Below are positions 33,901 through 44,335 of a DNA stretch of 64,000 nt, in pieces. Source of the stretch: Solanum dulcamara (lineage: Eukaryota > Streptophyta > Magnoliopsida > Solanales > Solanaceae); assembly GCF_947179165.1 (NCBI RefSeq), contig NC_077247.1, positions 42,824,935 through 42,888,934 of the forward strand. The letters are read 5' to 3'. A program made the position numbers and the translations under genes. Under the pieces are notes generated by a model that searched no databases, was not told where the DNA came from, and saw nothing but the letters and a program-made list of their open reading frames with translations. Position 1 is the first letter of the stretch; each line of letters begins with the position of its first letter.

Positions 33901-36900
33901 CCTGCCTTGGCAATGATCTCAAAAGGCCCTTCATATCGTCGAATCAGGTTTTGATTCACCTTCCTCAACGATTTGAATTGTCGGGGATTAAGTTTGACCA
34001 TCACTTTATCCCCAATACAGTAATTAGTGGGACGTCGCTTACGGTCAGCAAATTCCTTCATCTTCCGGGCTACTTTATCAAGATAGGACCTTGCAAGGTC
34101 GATCTGTTCTTCCCAGGCCTTTGCCATGTGATAAGCCCCCGGGCTCTTCAAGCCGGCGTCAACAAATAGTGATTGAGGCGTGTTGGGCTGCTGCCCGGTA
34201 GCCAATTCAAAAGGGCTCCGCCTTGTGGCCTCACTCTGCTGCAGATTATAAGAGAATTGGGCAGTGTCCAACAACTTAGCCCAATCCTTCTGGTTGGCAC
34301 TAACATAGTGCCGCAAATAGCATTCCAAGAGCCCATTGATCCTTTCTGTTTGCCCATCCGTCTGAGGATGGAAGCTGGTGGAAAAATGCAATTCGAATCC
34401 AAGTAGGCTAAACAGTTCCCTCCAAAAGGCTCCAATGAACCTTGGATCACGATCGCTAATGATGTGCTTAGGCACACACCAGTGTTTGACAACGTCCCTC
34501 AAGAAAAGACGGGCAGCCTCCTTCGCCTTGCAACTCGCCATAGTGGTAGTGAATGTTGCGTATTTAGAGAACCGATCGACAACAACCATAATGGTGCCAA
34601 ACCCCTCGGAGTTCGGCAGGCAAGTGATGAAGTCCATAGTGACGATGTCCCATGGTCTCTCCGCAATAGGCAATGGCTCAAGTAGTCCGTCAGGCGCTTT
34701 GTTATCAACCTTGTCCTGTTGACAAACAAGACAGGTGCGAACATATACTTCAATATCATCCTGCATGCGCGGCCAATAATAAGAGGATTCAAGCAAAGCC
34801 AATGTCTGTTTCTGCCCTAGGTGGCCCGCCCAAGCAGAATCGTGCCCCTCCTTTATCAACGTGCCCCTAAGGTTTGCCCACCTCGGCATGTACACACGCT
34901 TGCCTGTAGTGTATAGCAGGCCATTCTCTTCCCAAAATTTCTTTGTCTTGCCCTGCTGGGCTAAGGCAAGGAGCTGCTTCGCCATAGGATCGTGCTGCAT
35001 ACCTTCTTTGATGTTGTCAATAACACTGCTGCACCTTGAGCTGATGAGAGATGCCAGAACAGTCTTCCGGCTTAGAGCGTCGGCTACAACATTAGCCTTC
35101 CCAGGCTTGTGCTCAAAGGAGAAATCAAATTCTGCCAAGAAGTCTTGCCAGCGGGCTTGCTTGGCAGTCAGGGTCTTTTGAGTTTGGAAATACGTCGTCG
35201 CGACGTTGTCCGTCTTCACAACAAAGTGAGCCCCCAATATATAGTGACGCCAAGTCCTTAGGCAGTGGACTACGGCCGTCATTTCCCTCTCATGAGCTGA
35301 GTAACGTCTTTCGGCATCATTCAATTTTCTGCTCTCAAAGGCTATCGGGTGGCCCTCTTGCATTAGGACACCACCAATAGCAAAATCAGACGCATCCGTA
35401 TAAATTTCGAATGCCTTAGCAAAAATCGGGCAGCGCCAAGACCGGTTCCTTGGTGATGGCTGCCTTGAGTTCTTCAAACGCAGTGCTGCATTTGTCATCC
35501 CATTTCCACTCCCGACCCTTTTTCAGTAGGTTAGTAAGAGGAGTTGCAATTGCCGAGTAGGCGAGAATAAATCGCCGATAGTAATTGGCAAGGCCAAGAA
35601 AGGACCGAAGCTCGGGCACTTTCGTTGGGGCCTCCCAATCCTGAATTGCTTTCACCTTGTCACCATCCATCCTTATCTCACCATGGCAGATAGTATGCCT
35701 AAGGAATTAATCCCTGCGTTATTAATCTTTGCACTGAACGACCCCTAATAGTTTATCTTGGGAGTGATGCACCCAATGTTTATTCAAGTGGTCTAATTAG
35801 TAAGATTGTATGTGTGATTTAATATTATGCAATCTTCAATTCTAGGAAATGATGAAGATTTGAGAAGTTCACTCTTCACTGATAGAGCTTGCCTGAGATC
35901 CCGTTCCGATGCAATCACTTCCCCTTTGGCAGTAAATATTCAAAAAACTCCATAACTACAAGCTCTGAGTAGGCAGTCATTTTGCATAAATTGATCAACT
36001 TATAAAAAAGGACAGCCCGGTGCACTAAAGCATGAATTGATCAACTTATGCTCTACAAATATATTAGTGTTCTATACAGAACAGATTGAGCTAAGAATGT
36101 AGTCCAGTGGAGTACAACAGCAGTACTACGCTTCAAATGCAAGCTAGTTAGGTTGGGCTATATGAATCCTTATTATTCGTTTGCCTCCATTTGGAAGTTA
36201 GAATAATGATCAAAGAAATTTACAAATTTAGCTCTAGGATTTCTACAGTTAGCAGAAGGAATCTTCAGAACTATTATGAATCACATAGTTACTAAAGGGA
36301 TATGGGGATTCAATAACAATATCATATAAGAAAGTAAGAACTAATCAACCATCAAATGATAGATGAAGAGAGAAAACAAAGTATCATTAAGATCCCACTG
36401 TAACCCTCCATCTATCAGGAAGATCTATAAACTACACTCACAACAACAACAACAACAACAACCCAGTGAAATCCCACACCATGGGGTCTGGGGAGGGTAG
36501 AATGTACGCAGACCTTACTCCTACCAAGGTAGGACGGCTGTTTCCTGGAGACCCTCGGCTCAGTAAAAGCATAAATGCATAAAAAATGTTAGATAAGAAT
36601 AGAAAATTAAAAGCTTTATGAGAAAAACAACAAACAAATAACGAATAGATAACAAATAAATAAAGACTAATAACAAATAACGATTAAATAAATAATTAAT
36701 AAATAATGAAAGCGTCACAGGTAAAGTTGAGTAATCAAAGCATAGAAAGTAATAAATAATAGCAGAAATAACAGAAATCAGAAGTCAAAGCGCAAGAGAT
36801 CGTAATGCACTACTACACCTATGAATAGAGAAGAATAACGAGACTATGAACTAGCCTTCTACCCTAATTTGGGTCCTCCACACCCTCCTATCTAAGGTCA

Positions 36901-39900
36901 TGTCCTCCGTAAGCTGTAACTGCGCCATGTCCTGTCTAATCACCTCTCCCCAATACTTCTTCGGCCTACCCCTACCTCTTTTGTAACCATCCATGGCCAG
37001 CCTCTCACACCTCCGCACTGGGGCATCTGTGTCTCTCCTCTTCACATGTCCATACCATCTCAGTCGTATTTCCCGCATCTTGTCTTCCACCGAGGCCACT
37101 CCTACCTTGTCCCGAATAGCCTCATTTCTAATCCTGTCGCTCCTGGTGTGCCCACACATCCATCTCAGCATTCTCATCTCAGCAACTTTCATCTTTTGAA
37201 TGTGAGAAGTCTTAACTGGCCAACACTCCGCCCCATACAGCATAGCCGGTCTAACCACCACTTTGTAGAACTTGCCCTTAAGTTTTGGTGGCACATTCTT
37301 GTCACATAGCACTCCGGAAGCGAGCCTCCATTTCATCCACCCTACCCCAATACGATGTGTGACATCATCGTCAATCTCCCCGCTGCCTTGCATGATAGAC
37401 CCAAGATACTTGCAACTACTTCTCTTTTGGATGGCCTGAGCACCAAGCCTAACTTCAACGTCAACCTCCTGAGGTGTTTCACTGAACTTGCACTCTAAGT
37501 ACTCTGTCTTTGTCCTACTCAACTTAAACCCTTTAGACTCCAGGGTATGTCTCCAATCCTCCAGCTTAGCGTTACACTCACAAATTTAATACATATCCTA
37601 AGCGAGTCATTATGCCTATTTAACATCAAGAATACAAGCTTTACTGAGGTCAATGTTTGTGAATTGCTAATTGCTACCAAGAAGTGAATCGAGTGGCTGA
37701 TGCCTTGGCTAATTATGCAGCTGATGGTAAACAAGATTCCTATTACTTTGTTGTAGACTCTCTTCCCCAATATAAGAAGAATCTGCTCAATTTGGTATGT
37801 TAGGCCAAGTTTTAGATTTCATCATTCTGTTTAATAATTTGCAGGGAGGGGACTCTTCCCTTCACTCAATTATTTAGCTATTCCTTCTGTAAATAAGGGA
37901 TAGATGTAATCTGGAGTTTTAGATTTCATCATTCTGTTTAATAATTTGCAGTGAGGGGACTCTTCCCTTCACCCAATTATTTAGCTATTCCTTCTGTAAA
38001 TAGGGGATAGATATAATCTGAGTCTTAAATAGCTTTCTTGCATGACAAATGCCATTTCACGAGCCGTGCCGTTAGGCTTGACAAATGCTCCTGCCACATT
38101 TTGTACCTTGATGAATAAGCTGTTTCACCCATTTTTGGATCAGTTTGTCGTCATCTATTTGGATGACATTGTGATTTATAGCAACAACATGGAGGAACAT
38201 GTGGAACACTTGTGCAAAGTGTTCCAAGTATTGCGAGACAATGAGCTGTGCGATAAGCGAGAGAAGTGCAGCTTAGCACAGCCCACCATTCAATTCTTTG
38301 GGCATACTATCTGCCATGGTGAGATAAGGATGGATGGTGACAAGGTGAAAGCAATTCAGGATTGGGAGGCCCCAACGAAAGTGCCCGAGCTTCGGTCCTT
38401 TCTTGGCCTTGCCAATTACTATTGGCGATTTATTCTCGCCTACTCGGCAATTGCAGCTCCTCTTACTGACCTACTGAAAAAGGGTCGGGAGTGGAAATGG
38501 GATGACAAATGCAGCACTGCATTTGAAGAACTCAAGGCAGCCATCACCAAGGAACCGGTCTTGGCGCTGCCCGATTTTGCTAAGACATTCGAAATTCATA
38601 CGGATGCGTCTGATTTTGCTATTGGTGGTGTCCTAATGCAAGAGGGCCACCCGATAGCCTTTGAGAGCAGAAAACTGAATGATGCCGAAAGACGTTACTC
38701 AGCTCATGAGAGGAAAATGACGGTCATAGTCCACTGCCTAAGGACTTGGCGTCACTAAATATTGGGGGCTCACTTTGTTGTGAAGACGGACAACGTCACG
38801 ACGACGTATTTCCAAACTCAAAAGACCCTGACTGCCAAGCAAGCCCGCTGGCAAGACTTCTTGGCAGAATTTGATTTCTCCTTTGAGCACAAGCCTGGGA
38901 AGGCTAATGTTGTAGCCGACGCTCTAAGCCGGAAGACTGTTCTGGCATCTCTCATCAGCTCAACGTGCAGCAGTGTTATTGACAACATCAAAGAAGGTAT
39001 GCAGCATGATCCTATGGCGAAGCAGCTCCTTGCCTTAGCCCAGCAGGGCAAGACAGAGAAATTTTGGGAAGAGAATGGCCTGCTATACACTACAGGCAGG
39101 CGTGTGTACGTACCGAGGTGGGCAAACCTTAGGGGCACAATTCTGCTTGGGCAGGCCACCTAGGGCAAAAGCAGACATTGGCTTTGCTTGAATCCTCTTA
39201 TTATTGGCCGCGCATGCAGGATGATATTGAAGTATTTGCACCTGTCTTGTTTGTCAACAGGACAAGGTTGAGAACAAAGCGCCTGGCGGACTACTTGAGC
39301 CATTGCCTATTGCGGAGAGACCATGGAACAGCGTCACTATGGACTTCATCACTTGCCTGCCGAACTCCGAGGGGTTTGGCACCATTATGGTTGTTGTCGA
39401 TCGGTTACAACTTAAACTGAGACTTTTAGATGAAGAAGTTATTAAGAGTAAATATTGCACCTCAAACTTCCATGTTTTAAGTGATTAAGGTCCACATGCA
39501 GAATTTTGAATTTGGCTCCGCTTATTTGATAAGAGTTATCCTTCCTATAACATGCATTCTAACAGTATGTTTTCCACAATTCTTATAGGAAGATTATTTT
39601 GTTTCCCCTTTTCAATTCATCGTTTTCATCATTGCTACTTTTCCTACCTTGTATTCACCAATGAAGAAAGAAGGTTAGTTTTAGGTTTGTATCTGAGGCA
39701 ATTAGTCCGACGTGGGATAGCAATAGCAGTACCACTTGAACAAGTCTATCATCTAGCAAGTACTGTCCTCATTATTTACCTGGTTTTTATTATGGTGTTA
39801 CCCTAGTTTGAACATTTGCTTTACACACTACTGTACAACGTCAGGCCGTACTCGGTACTTCACTTCCCAATTTTATGTGAGTTGAATAAAAACTTTGTTC

Positions 39901-42900
39901 TTTGAAGGACAGTATAAATTTTTAAATAACCACTAAATCGTTAATCAAAACACACAGAGCAAAAGAAACCTCTTAGCCACTCAATGGAACAAAACCTTTA
40001 TCAGAAAGGAAAAAAGAGAGAGCCATATACCACAATGTCAAATTAGATCTTTCAAGTCATTTTGTGTTCTAATATTCTTCTAACACTTGATTGTGATCAT
40101 TTCTTGATCTGTATTAATGGCATATGTAATGCCTATATATTCACATTTAGTCGGAAGATTAACGGCTAGTTCCAAATTTAAACTTTAAAGTATTTTGGTT
40201 CTACTCATCCATAACCGAAAAGTTCAGAATTTCAGGTAACAGTGTCCAGGATGCTGCTACTGTCCGTGATGGTACCATGGTATATCATATTATTGCACAG
40301 TAATTATTTTTTCTGTTACAGGCATGAAGCACTCCAATATCTAGATAGGGCAATGGCAGAAGTCATAACATTTCTACTGTAAAAAATGCGATAAAATGAG
40401 TCTCTTACGGGTTGTCAATGAAGCTGTTACCAGCAGGATCATCAAGAATAAAAGTAAAGGATGAATCTCCTGAAGCACATGCTCTCAGTTTTATCAAGAA
40501 CTGATCTATTGCTTCAGCCATCAGGGGATCCACTTTCTGCAAGCGCCGTAGAAGGAAATATCAGAATGAGAAAATATAGAGAAAAAGACAAGACCAATGT
40601 GTGTGAGCCTCTAAACCAAGAGCAAAACTCCACCTTCCGTTCATCTTGAAGAGCCTCCAAACCGTCTGCAGCTCGAACCAGTATGCCTTCTATCTGTCAT
40701 GTAGCACAGAGATATTTATTAGAACAAGAGGCAAGCAATTAAGTATTCTTTTTTCCCTTTCTAAAATTTTCTTTATTTGCAGCTGGAAGAACAAAGAACT
40801 ACTGCTCCTACATCCTTTTTCTTTTTGAATCTCCCAGAAAACCATAAATTCCAAATCCTAACACACACCACAGCAGGATGTAAAAGAAAAATTTTGATGA
40901 CAAGGTTGAAGGTTTCTGAACTACTCGTGCCTAAAATTTCATTAGTGGAACATTGAGATGAAGGCATACACAAACCATTTAATCATCAGGATAATTTTTT
41001 GAAAAGGCAAGCCAGTAAAAAGGCAAATACCGTTGACAATGATCCACGCTGAGCCTCAGGGGGGATCTCAAAATCCAGTTCAGGTATCTGCACAGCACAA
41101 CCATAAATTGGTAAGATAATGAATACCATAAAAGTGATTATTAAAGATGTAGAAATCAAGAAATTAAAAAAAATATAAGTGTATGTGTGAAGACTCCTAA
41201 CAAATTACAAATGTGTTTAATAAAGTACCTTGATGGTAGCACTTTCAGACTTCACAACTGTTCTGTTGAGCAACTGCAGTTTCAGAATACCAGCAAGTCA
41301 ACATTCGCAAAGAGTTCATTCAAAACTATCATTACCTTATTGTACCCCGGGATGCACAACATTCTTCACTTCACAAAAATATGCATAAAGCAGCCTACTA
41401 GCTCTCTAACGTTTGCAAGAAAACATTTTTCTCACGAAATGAATAAAAAAGAATCATGATAAATATTCTACGCACCCTACAGAAACAACAAGACATTATT
41501 CTACTTTAATAACAACCCGAGAACTTCTTGGAGAAAAGATAGTCCGGGTTCATTGAAAGATGCAGTAGAACTAGTGTAGTAAATTGTAGATAGCAACCTT
41601 AGTGCTTTATCTAACAGCATATAGCAATGCCAACAGATATATTAGAGGAAATACCTTTTTATCGCCTGATTGAACACGCAAGCTATAGCAACATCCTCGA
41701 GGCTGAATCTCACCAGCGAACTCCACTTCATTATTTCTTTAGAAGGAAAATGAAAAGAGTAGGAAAACAGGGTAAGGTAGGTAATTGAGCTGAAAGTTAC
41801 TCCAATTTCCCATGTCTTCGGAGATGAAAAGCCTTACCTTTCACCACAATGTGGACAGTCAAATGCTGACAATAATATCTGAAAGAACATTCAAATTCCC
41901 TTTAGAGTGACAATCATTAATGCATAATAGAGAGGGTGACAACATGGGTCACACACAAATGAAAACATGGTTTCTCACACACCTTTCGTTTTCAAAATTT
42001 CAAGAAGATATAATTTCTATCCCACATCCTGCAGTTCTTTTAATTTTTCAAATGACAAACATAATTCTGGTCAAGATATTGCCTGATAAGGATTAGATCT
42101 AAATTCTGGCAAATGCAATCAATACTAGACAATAACAGTATATCTTACTGATCAGAATGATCTTATTATTTATATTATTCAATTCTAGAAAAATATTGGT
42201 TAGTCAAAATTCTGGTTTGGGTTGAAAAATCCAAAATTGTACAACTCTTTCCTTACAACTAGTATAAAACAGAAAAAAGAGGAAGGAAGTGGAGTACCTT
42301 TCTAAAATGTGGAATCAGTGTTAAGAGTAACCTTGTTGTACCCTGTCAACAGAAACAATGAGACCATTAGACAAAGACCAGTATCCTGCTGATAATTTCC
42401 ATACAAAACTAAAACAAGCCCAAAAACCCAATAGAGTTTCCACCAATGCAGCTCAAACAAAAATTGAAAAGGGGGAAAAGGAGTTTAATGCACCACAATT
42501 TATAACCAAAAAAGCTAGCTTTATAGAAAATACTCAGATAAATACTATGTATAAGAAGTAAAGAGACAAACCAAAACATATGAATTCTTCAATTCAGCAT
42601 ACTTTCATGTTAATAGACTTTTATCACTCTTCTACAGTAATTTTCAAGAAGATAAAAGCTATGGTTTTTTTCCTTTCCCCGGCTAACCCCAAAAAAGAAA
42701 AAGACTTAAAAAACACAACATCTCATCAAAATTGTAACTTTATAGCATACCCAAAGCAGACAATCTCAGTAAAAGTAAATTAACCAACAAAAGCTTCAAC
42801 ATTCTTCAACTTAAAGCAAATTTTCCATCTTTTCTATAATAAAAAGTTTTAAGGAAGACAAAGAATATTACCCTTTTGCTCAAATAACACAAAAATCATC

Positions 42901-43107
42901 AAGAAAGACAAAACAAAAACAAAAAAACAGTAACCTTAGAAAACAGAAAAAGCAAAAAGATGAAGAAGCACATACATTTTCACCACATCGCATACAGAGG
43001 CTTTCAACCACATAAAGTGGGGTATCAATCTCAACATCATCTCCGGCGGCTGCAACTGCTTCCACCACCGACCTTACATCCATTATTTGCTCCTTCGGCG
43101 CCGCCAT
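27560..43107 (-). CDS. ZPR1: Zinc-finger protein ZPR1, 16 exons, one TE-filled 8.4-kb intron
   Basis: ZPR1 proteins bind translation elongation factor eEF1A and act in its folding and in growth control; they are conserved in eukaryotes. Exons (minus) are 42976-43107, 42298-42342, 41838-41878, 41655-41736, 41229-41273, 41031-41087, 40634-40693, 40409-40536, 31786-32050, 31640-31706, 30933-31003, 30769-30858, 28864-28972, 28348-28439, 27890-27995 and 27560-27684. All splice sites are GT-AG and phases sum to 1515 nt (504 aa), near the plant family length. Two C4 zinc fingers have identical spacing: Cys38/41/67/70 and Cys293/296/322/325 (C-X2-C-X25-C-X2-C). Each is followed by a ZPR1 beta-domain (GDKK...[10 protein letters not shown] and KPGGP...IPELELEL). 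The C-terminus is acidic and Ser/Ala-rich. Intron 8 (32051-40408) carries several retroelements but keeps normal splice sites. I see no broken codon. Confidence 0.95.
29247..29276 (+). repeat. Short RTE-LINE tail fragment in a ZPR1 intron
   Basis: TGGGATTTCACTGGGTATG followed by TTGTTGTTATG is the reverse complement of the RTE 3' end seen at 36455-36480. It is probably the very end of a truncated RTE insertion. Confidence 0.5.
29637..29823 (-). mobile_element. SINE (tRNA-derived) in a ZPR1 intron
   Basis: Read on the minus strand, the segment starts CACCCAAGGGTG and carries a Pol III box B-like GGTTTCAAATCCC (29779-29791). It ends with a tail containing GAGGTGCGCTTCAAGCAGGC and CCTGACCATCACC. 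This layout matches tRNA-derived SINEs that I associate with Solanaceae. I do not assign a family name. Confidence 0.6.
29906..30043. repeat. SINE-like dispersed repeat
   Basis: A GC-richer block (ACCCTTCGGGTGCGCACAGG ... GGCAAGCCCGGTGCGACGA) sits in AT-rich intron DNA. It is flanked by ATATCATTT (about 29893 and 30043), a possible TSD. It resembles short dispersed repeats of Solanaceae introns. Confidence 0.45.
32099..32426. repeat. Nested tandem repeat in ZPR1 intron 8
   Basis: A roughly 129-bp unit (starting GAGTGTA at 32099 and 32228) is present twice. Within the second unit a 65-bp segment (CATACTACTCGAAC ... GGACCTAA) is itself duplicated (from 32247 and 32312). It is non-coding and close to the exon 9 acceptor. 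Confidence 0.85.
32628..33097 (-). pseudogene. Chromovirus (Ty3/gypsy) reverse transcriptase, N-terminal piece
   Basis: The minus strand encodes the start of a gypsy [43 protein letters not shown] and [20 protein letters not shown], including the first catalytic Asp. It stops abruptly at TTCVTR before the expected FGLTNAP block. It lies on the wrong side of the LTR piece for a normal element, so it is a displaced fragment. Confidence 0.85.
33098..33143 (+). repeat. Inverted copy of part of the gypsy RT fragment
   Basis: GGGAGGTTGACCATCAGATT and the following bases are the reverse complement of about 32964-33009, with about 44 of 46 positions matching. It forms a fold-back junction between the RT piece and the LTR. 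Confidence 0.85.
33144..33531 (-). mobile_element. Probable chromovirus LTR (3' LTR of the minus-strand piece)
   Basis: On the minus strand the segment starts TGTACCGCCCC and ends CCGTGCA, with TG...CA ends. It is directly preceded by a polypurine tract GGTGGGGGAACG (33532-33543). It contains no protein domain, and its length of about 388 bp is plausible for an LTR. No second LTR is present. Confidence 0.6.
33534..35698 (-). pseudogene. Chromovirus pol: RT C-terminus, RNase H, integrase, chromodomain
   Basis: In order on the minus strand: the end of RT ([14 protein letters not shown] near 35590), RNase H ([14 protein letters not shown] and [11 protein letters not shown]), then integrase with an HHCC-type region (GHLGQKQTL ... 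CLVCQQDK). The integrase core follows with Asp-Asp-Glu motifs ([26 protein letters not shown] [12 protein letters not shown]). Next come GPY/F (RYEGPFEI) and a chromodomain (LVHWKG-like HCHWKG ... ATWE near 33600-33660). This order (RT-RNaseH-IN-chromodomain) identifies a Ty3/gypsy chromovirus, not a pararetrovirus. A frameshift near 35420-35440 splits RT from RNase H, and another break precedes the chromodomain. The element is cut at 35698 inside RT, so it lacks gag, protease and the 5' LTR. Confidence 0.9.
35699..35983. other. ZPR1 intron DNA with a possible MITE end
   Basis: GAACGACCCCTAA near 35736 resembles the end of the inverted-repeat MITE at 15259-16218 (GGGGTCGTTTAGTA). The matching other end is not visible, perhaps removed by the gypsy-derived piece. 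Confidence 0.35.
35984..36049 (-). mobile_element. 26-bp SINE-tail insertion with 20-bp TSD
   Basis: The insert (36004-36029) reads CTTTAGTGCACCGGGCTGTC then CTTTTTT on the minus strand. It is flanked by GCATAAATTGATCAACTTAT (35984-36003) and the same 20 bases with one change (36030-36049). The same tail occurs at 48215-48272, so this is an extreme 5'-truncated SINE copy. Confidence 0.8.
36444..37572 (-). mobile_element. RTE-type LINE, 5'-truncated, with TSD
   Basis: The minus strand encodes the C-terminal part of an RTE ORF (36851-37522): [47 protein letters not shown] and RGRPKKYW, ending in TAG. The 3' UTR contains the typical GGGATTTCACTGGGTTG and ends in TTG repeats. TACACTCACAA flanks it on both sides (36433-36443 and 37573-37583). 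The endonuclease and most of the RT are missing, so it is a dead-on-arrival copy inside ZPR1 intron 8. Confidence 0.88.
37660..37803 (+). pseudogene. L1-type RNase H fragment
   Basis: The plus strand reads [19 protein letters not shown] and ends in TAG at 37801-37803, which is the C-terminus of the RNase H of a plant L1 ORF2 (the [11 protein letters not shown] motif). Upstream domains are absent. The following DNA would be its 3' UTR. Confidence 0.7.
37810..38023. repeat. 107-bp tandem duplication
   Basis: Two head-to-tail copies start at 37810 and 37917 (TTTTAGATTTCATCATTCTG core). They differ at a few positions and lie in the presumed 3' UTR of the L1 remnant. Confidence 0.9.
38068..39410 (+). 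pseudogene. Chromovirus pol fragment in opposite orientation
   Basis: The plus strand begins at [10 protein letters not shown] and reads the RT catalytic YLDDIVIYS, then RNase H ([14 protein letters not shown]), then the start of integrase, ending near TIMVVVDR. It is very similar to the minus-strand piece at 33534-35698 over the shared part. Breaks include a stop at 38756-38758 (the Y of RHYILG became TAA) and a loss near 39140-39160 where KEGHDSA is missing. It is truncated on both sides and has no LTR. Confidence 0.9.
39411..40408. other. Remainder of ZPR1 intron 8, no gene seen
   Basis: AT-rich DNA between the gypsy fragment and the exon 8 donor (CCC|GTAAGAG at 40408). No element ends were recognised. 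Confidence 0.5.
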
Positions 43108-43321
43108 TCTTTATAACTACTACTATTACTGAAGTAATCAAAGGGTGAGACAAAAAGGTAAGAGGGTATTTTAATTATTTTCCAATCAACCTTCTCTTCT
43201 GCTCTATACTTTTTTCTAGAAAAAGCAAAGTTAAGGCTTCTGCCAATGGTGGCGGAGAAGGAAAAATATAACTTCTGCAAAGTTTTTGGGTTAACAAGAG
43301 AGAACTAGATGTCGCATGAAC

Positions 43322-43358
43322 TTATTACTATTATTATTATTATTTCTATTATTATTTG
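43322..43358. repeat. ATT microsatellite
   Basis: Imperfect (TTA)n run, TTATTATTATTATTTC-like, between the ZPR1 start and the tRNA gene. Confidence 0.8.
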
Positions 43359-43376
43359 TATCAGTCCTACGCATAA

Positions 43377-43448
43377 GCCGTCTTAGCTCAGTGGTAGAGC
43401 GCGTGGCTTTTAACCACGTGGTCGTGGGTTCGATCCCCACAGACGGCG
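43377..43448 (+). tRNA. trnK-UUU: tRNA-Lys (anticodon UUU)
   Basis: A complete nuclear-type tRNA. The acceptor stem GCCGTCT pairs with AGACGGC, with discriminator G. The D arm is GCTC-AGTGGTA-GAGC and the anticodon stem CGTGG/CCACG closes the loop CTTTTAA with anticodon TTT. The T arm is GTGGG-TTCGATC-CCCAC, so boxes A and B are internal. CCA is not encoded and no intron is present. It lies 270 bp from the divergent ZPR1 start codon. Confidence 0.97.
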
Positions 43449-43454
43449 TTTTTT
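43449..43454 (+). terminator. RNA polymerase III terminator of tRNA-Lys
   Basis: Six T residues directly follow the discriminator base, the standard Pol III stop signal. Confidence 0.85.
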
Positions 43455-44335
43455 ATGACTTTTTTTGACCTGATTAATTTTTGAACAAAAAAAATTCTGA
43501 AAAAATTACTCCTAATTATTTCCGATAAACTTTTACCTCAAAAAAAATATAATATACAGTAACAACTTATCTATATATTCAACTTTAGTGTACATGTTAG
43601 TTTTTTGCATCGTTGAATCTTACAATTTAATTCTTATTACCATATAATATTGTCTTCGTCTTTATAGTTTAATTCGATTTATAATTTTTATTTGATAAAT
43701 TCGTGCTAAAAATTATCTTATTTTTAATTGAACTTTTAATTTATTTATTTATTCCATATTATATTTAATCAATTTAGAAGGGATGTCTAATCTCTTATAA
43801 ACTTAACAATAACAATATTAAGTATTTTTTTATAAAATAGGATTTAGAATAGGTTATACACAAATTTTATTCTCACGTTACAAAAATAGAAAAATTATTT
43901 TCTATGAACTCTTGCCTCCTCTCGTAGATATTCTAGTTAATGACAACTTTTTTTTTATAGTATCATGGCTTAGTATTGTTATTTTAAATATGTGCTTGAT
44001 GATAGTATATTAGATATAACTTTTTTAAATGACTAAAAAGAAAGAAAAAATTTACTCGGTAAACACTAAATTTAGTTTGATAACAAAGTTGTCAAGAAAA
44101 TAATAAAAATAGAATCAGTAAAATACTAACTCAATCACTTTGATTATATTTTAATGTTTAAAAAATTAACTTATTTATTTGTTTAAAAATAAACTTACAC
44201 CCAAATGAATATTTCCGGAAAAATATTTTATACAAACCTGTAAAATATATATTATTACTAAATATTAATGAAATGTTTGCCCGTCCCCAAAAAGGGAACT
44301 TTAGAAGAAAGAAAAAGCAAAGACCAGTGAACAAG
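43455..44335. other. Intergenic DNA and FKBP promoter region
   Basis: AT-rich with no gene. AAAATATATATTA at 44242-44254 is a plausible TATA box for the FKBP gene. It would put transcription start near 44275-44290 and exclude the in-frame ATG at 44273. Confidence 0.5.

Noticed and set aside
33834..35181. Several plus-strand open frames opposite the integrase and RNase H
   Set aside because: They are antisense shadows of the minus-strand chromovirus pol; none has family motifs.
32458..35698. Possible endogenous pararetrovirus
   Set aside because: The order RT-RNase H-integrase-chromodomain with an LTR and polypurine tract is that of a Ty3/gypsy chromovirus; no movement or coat protein motifs were seen.
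44273..44335. Upstream in-frame ATG giving a longer FKBP N-terminus (MFARPQKGN)
   Set aside because: It lies only about 20-30 bp after the likely TATA box and would place a very basic segment before the transit peptide; ATG 44336 is more plausible.
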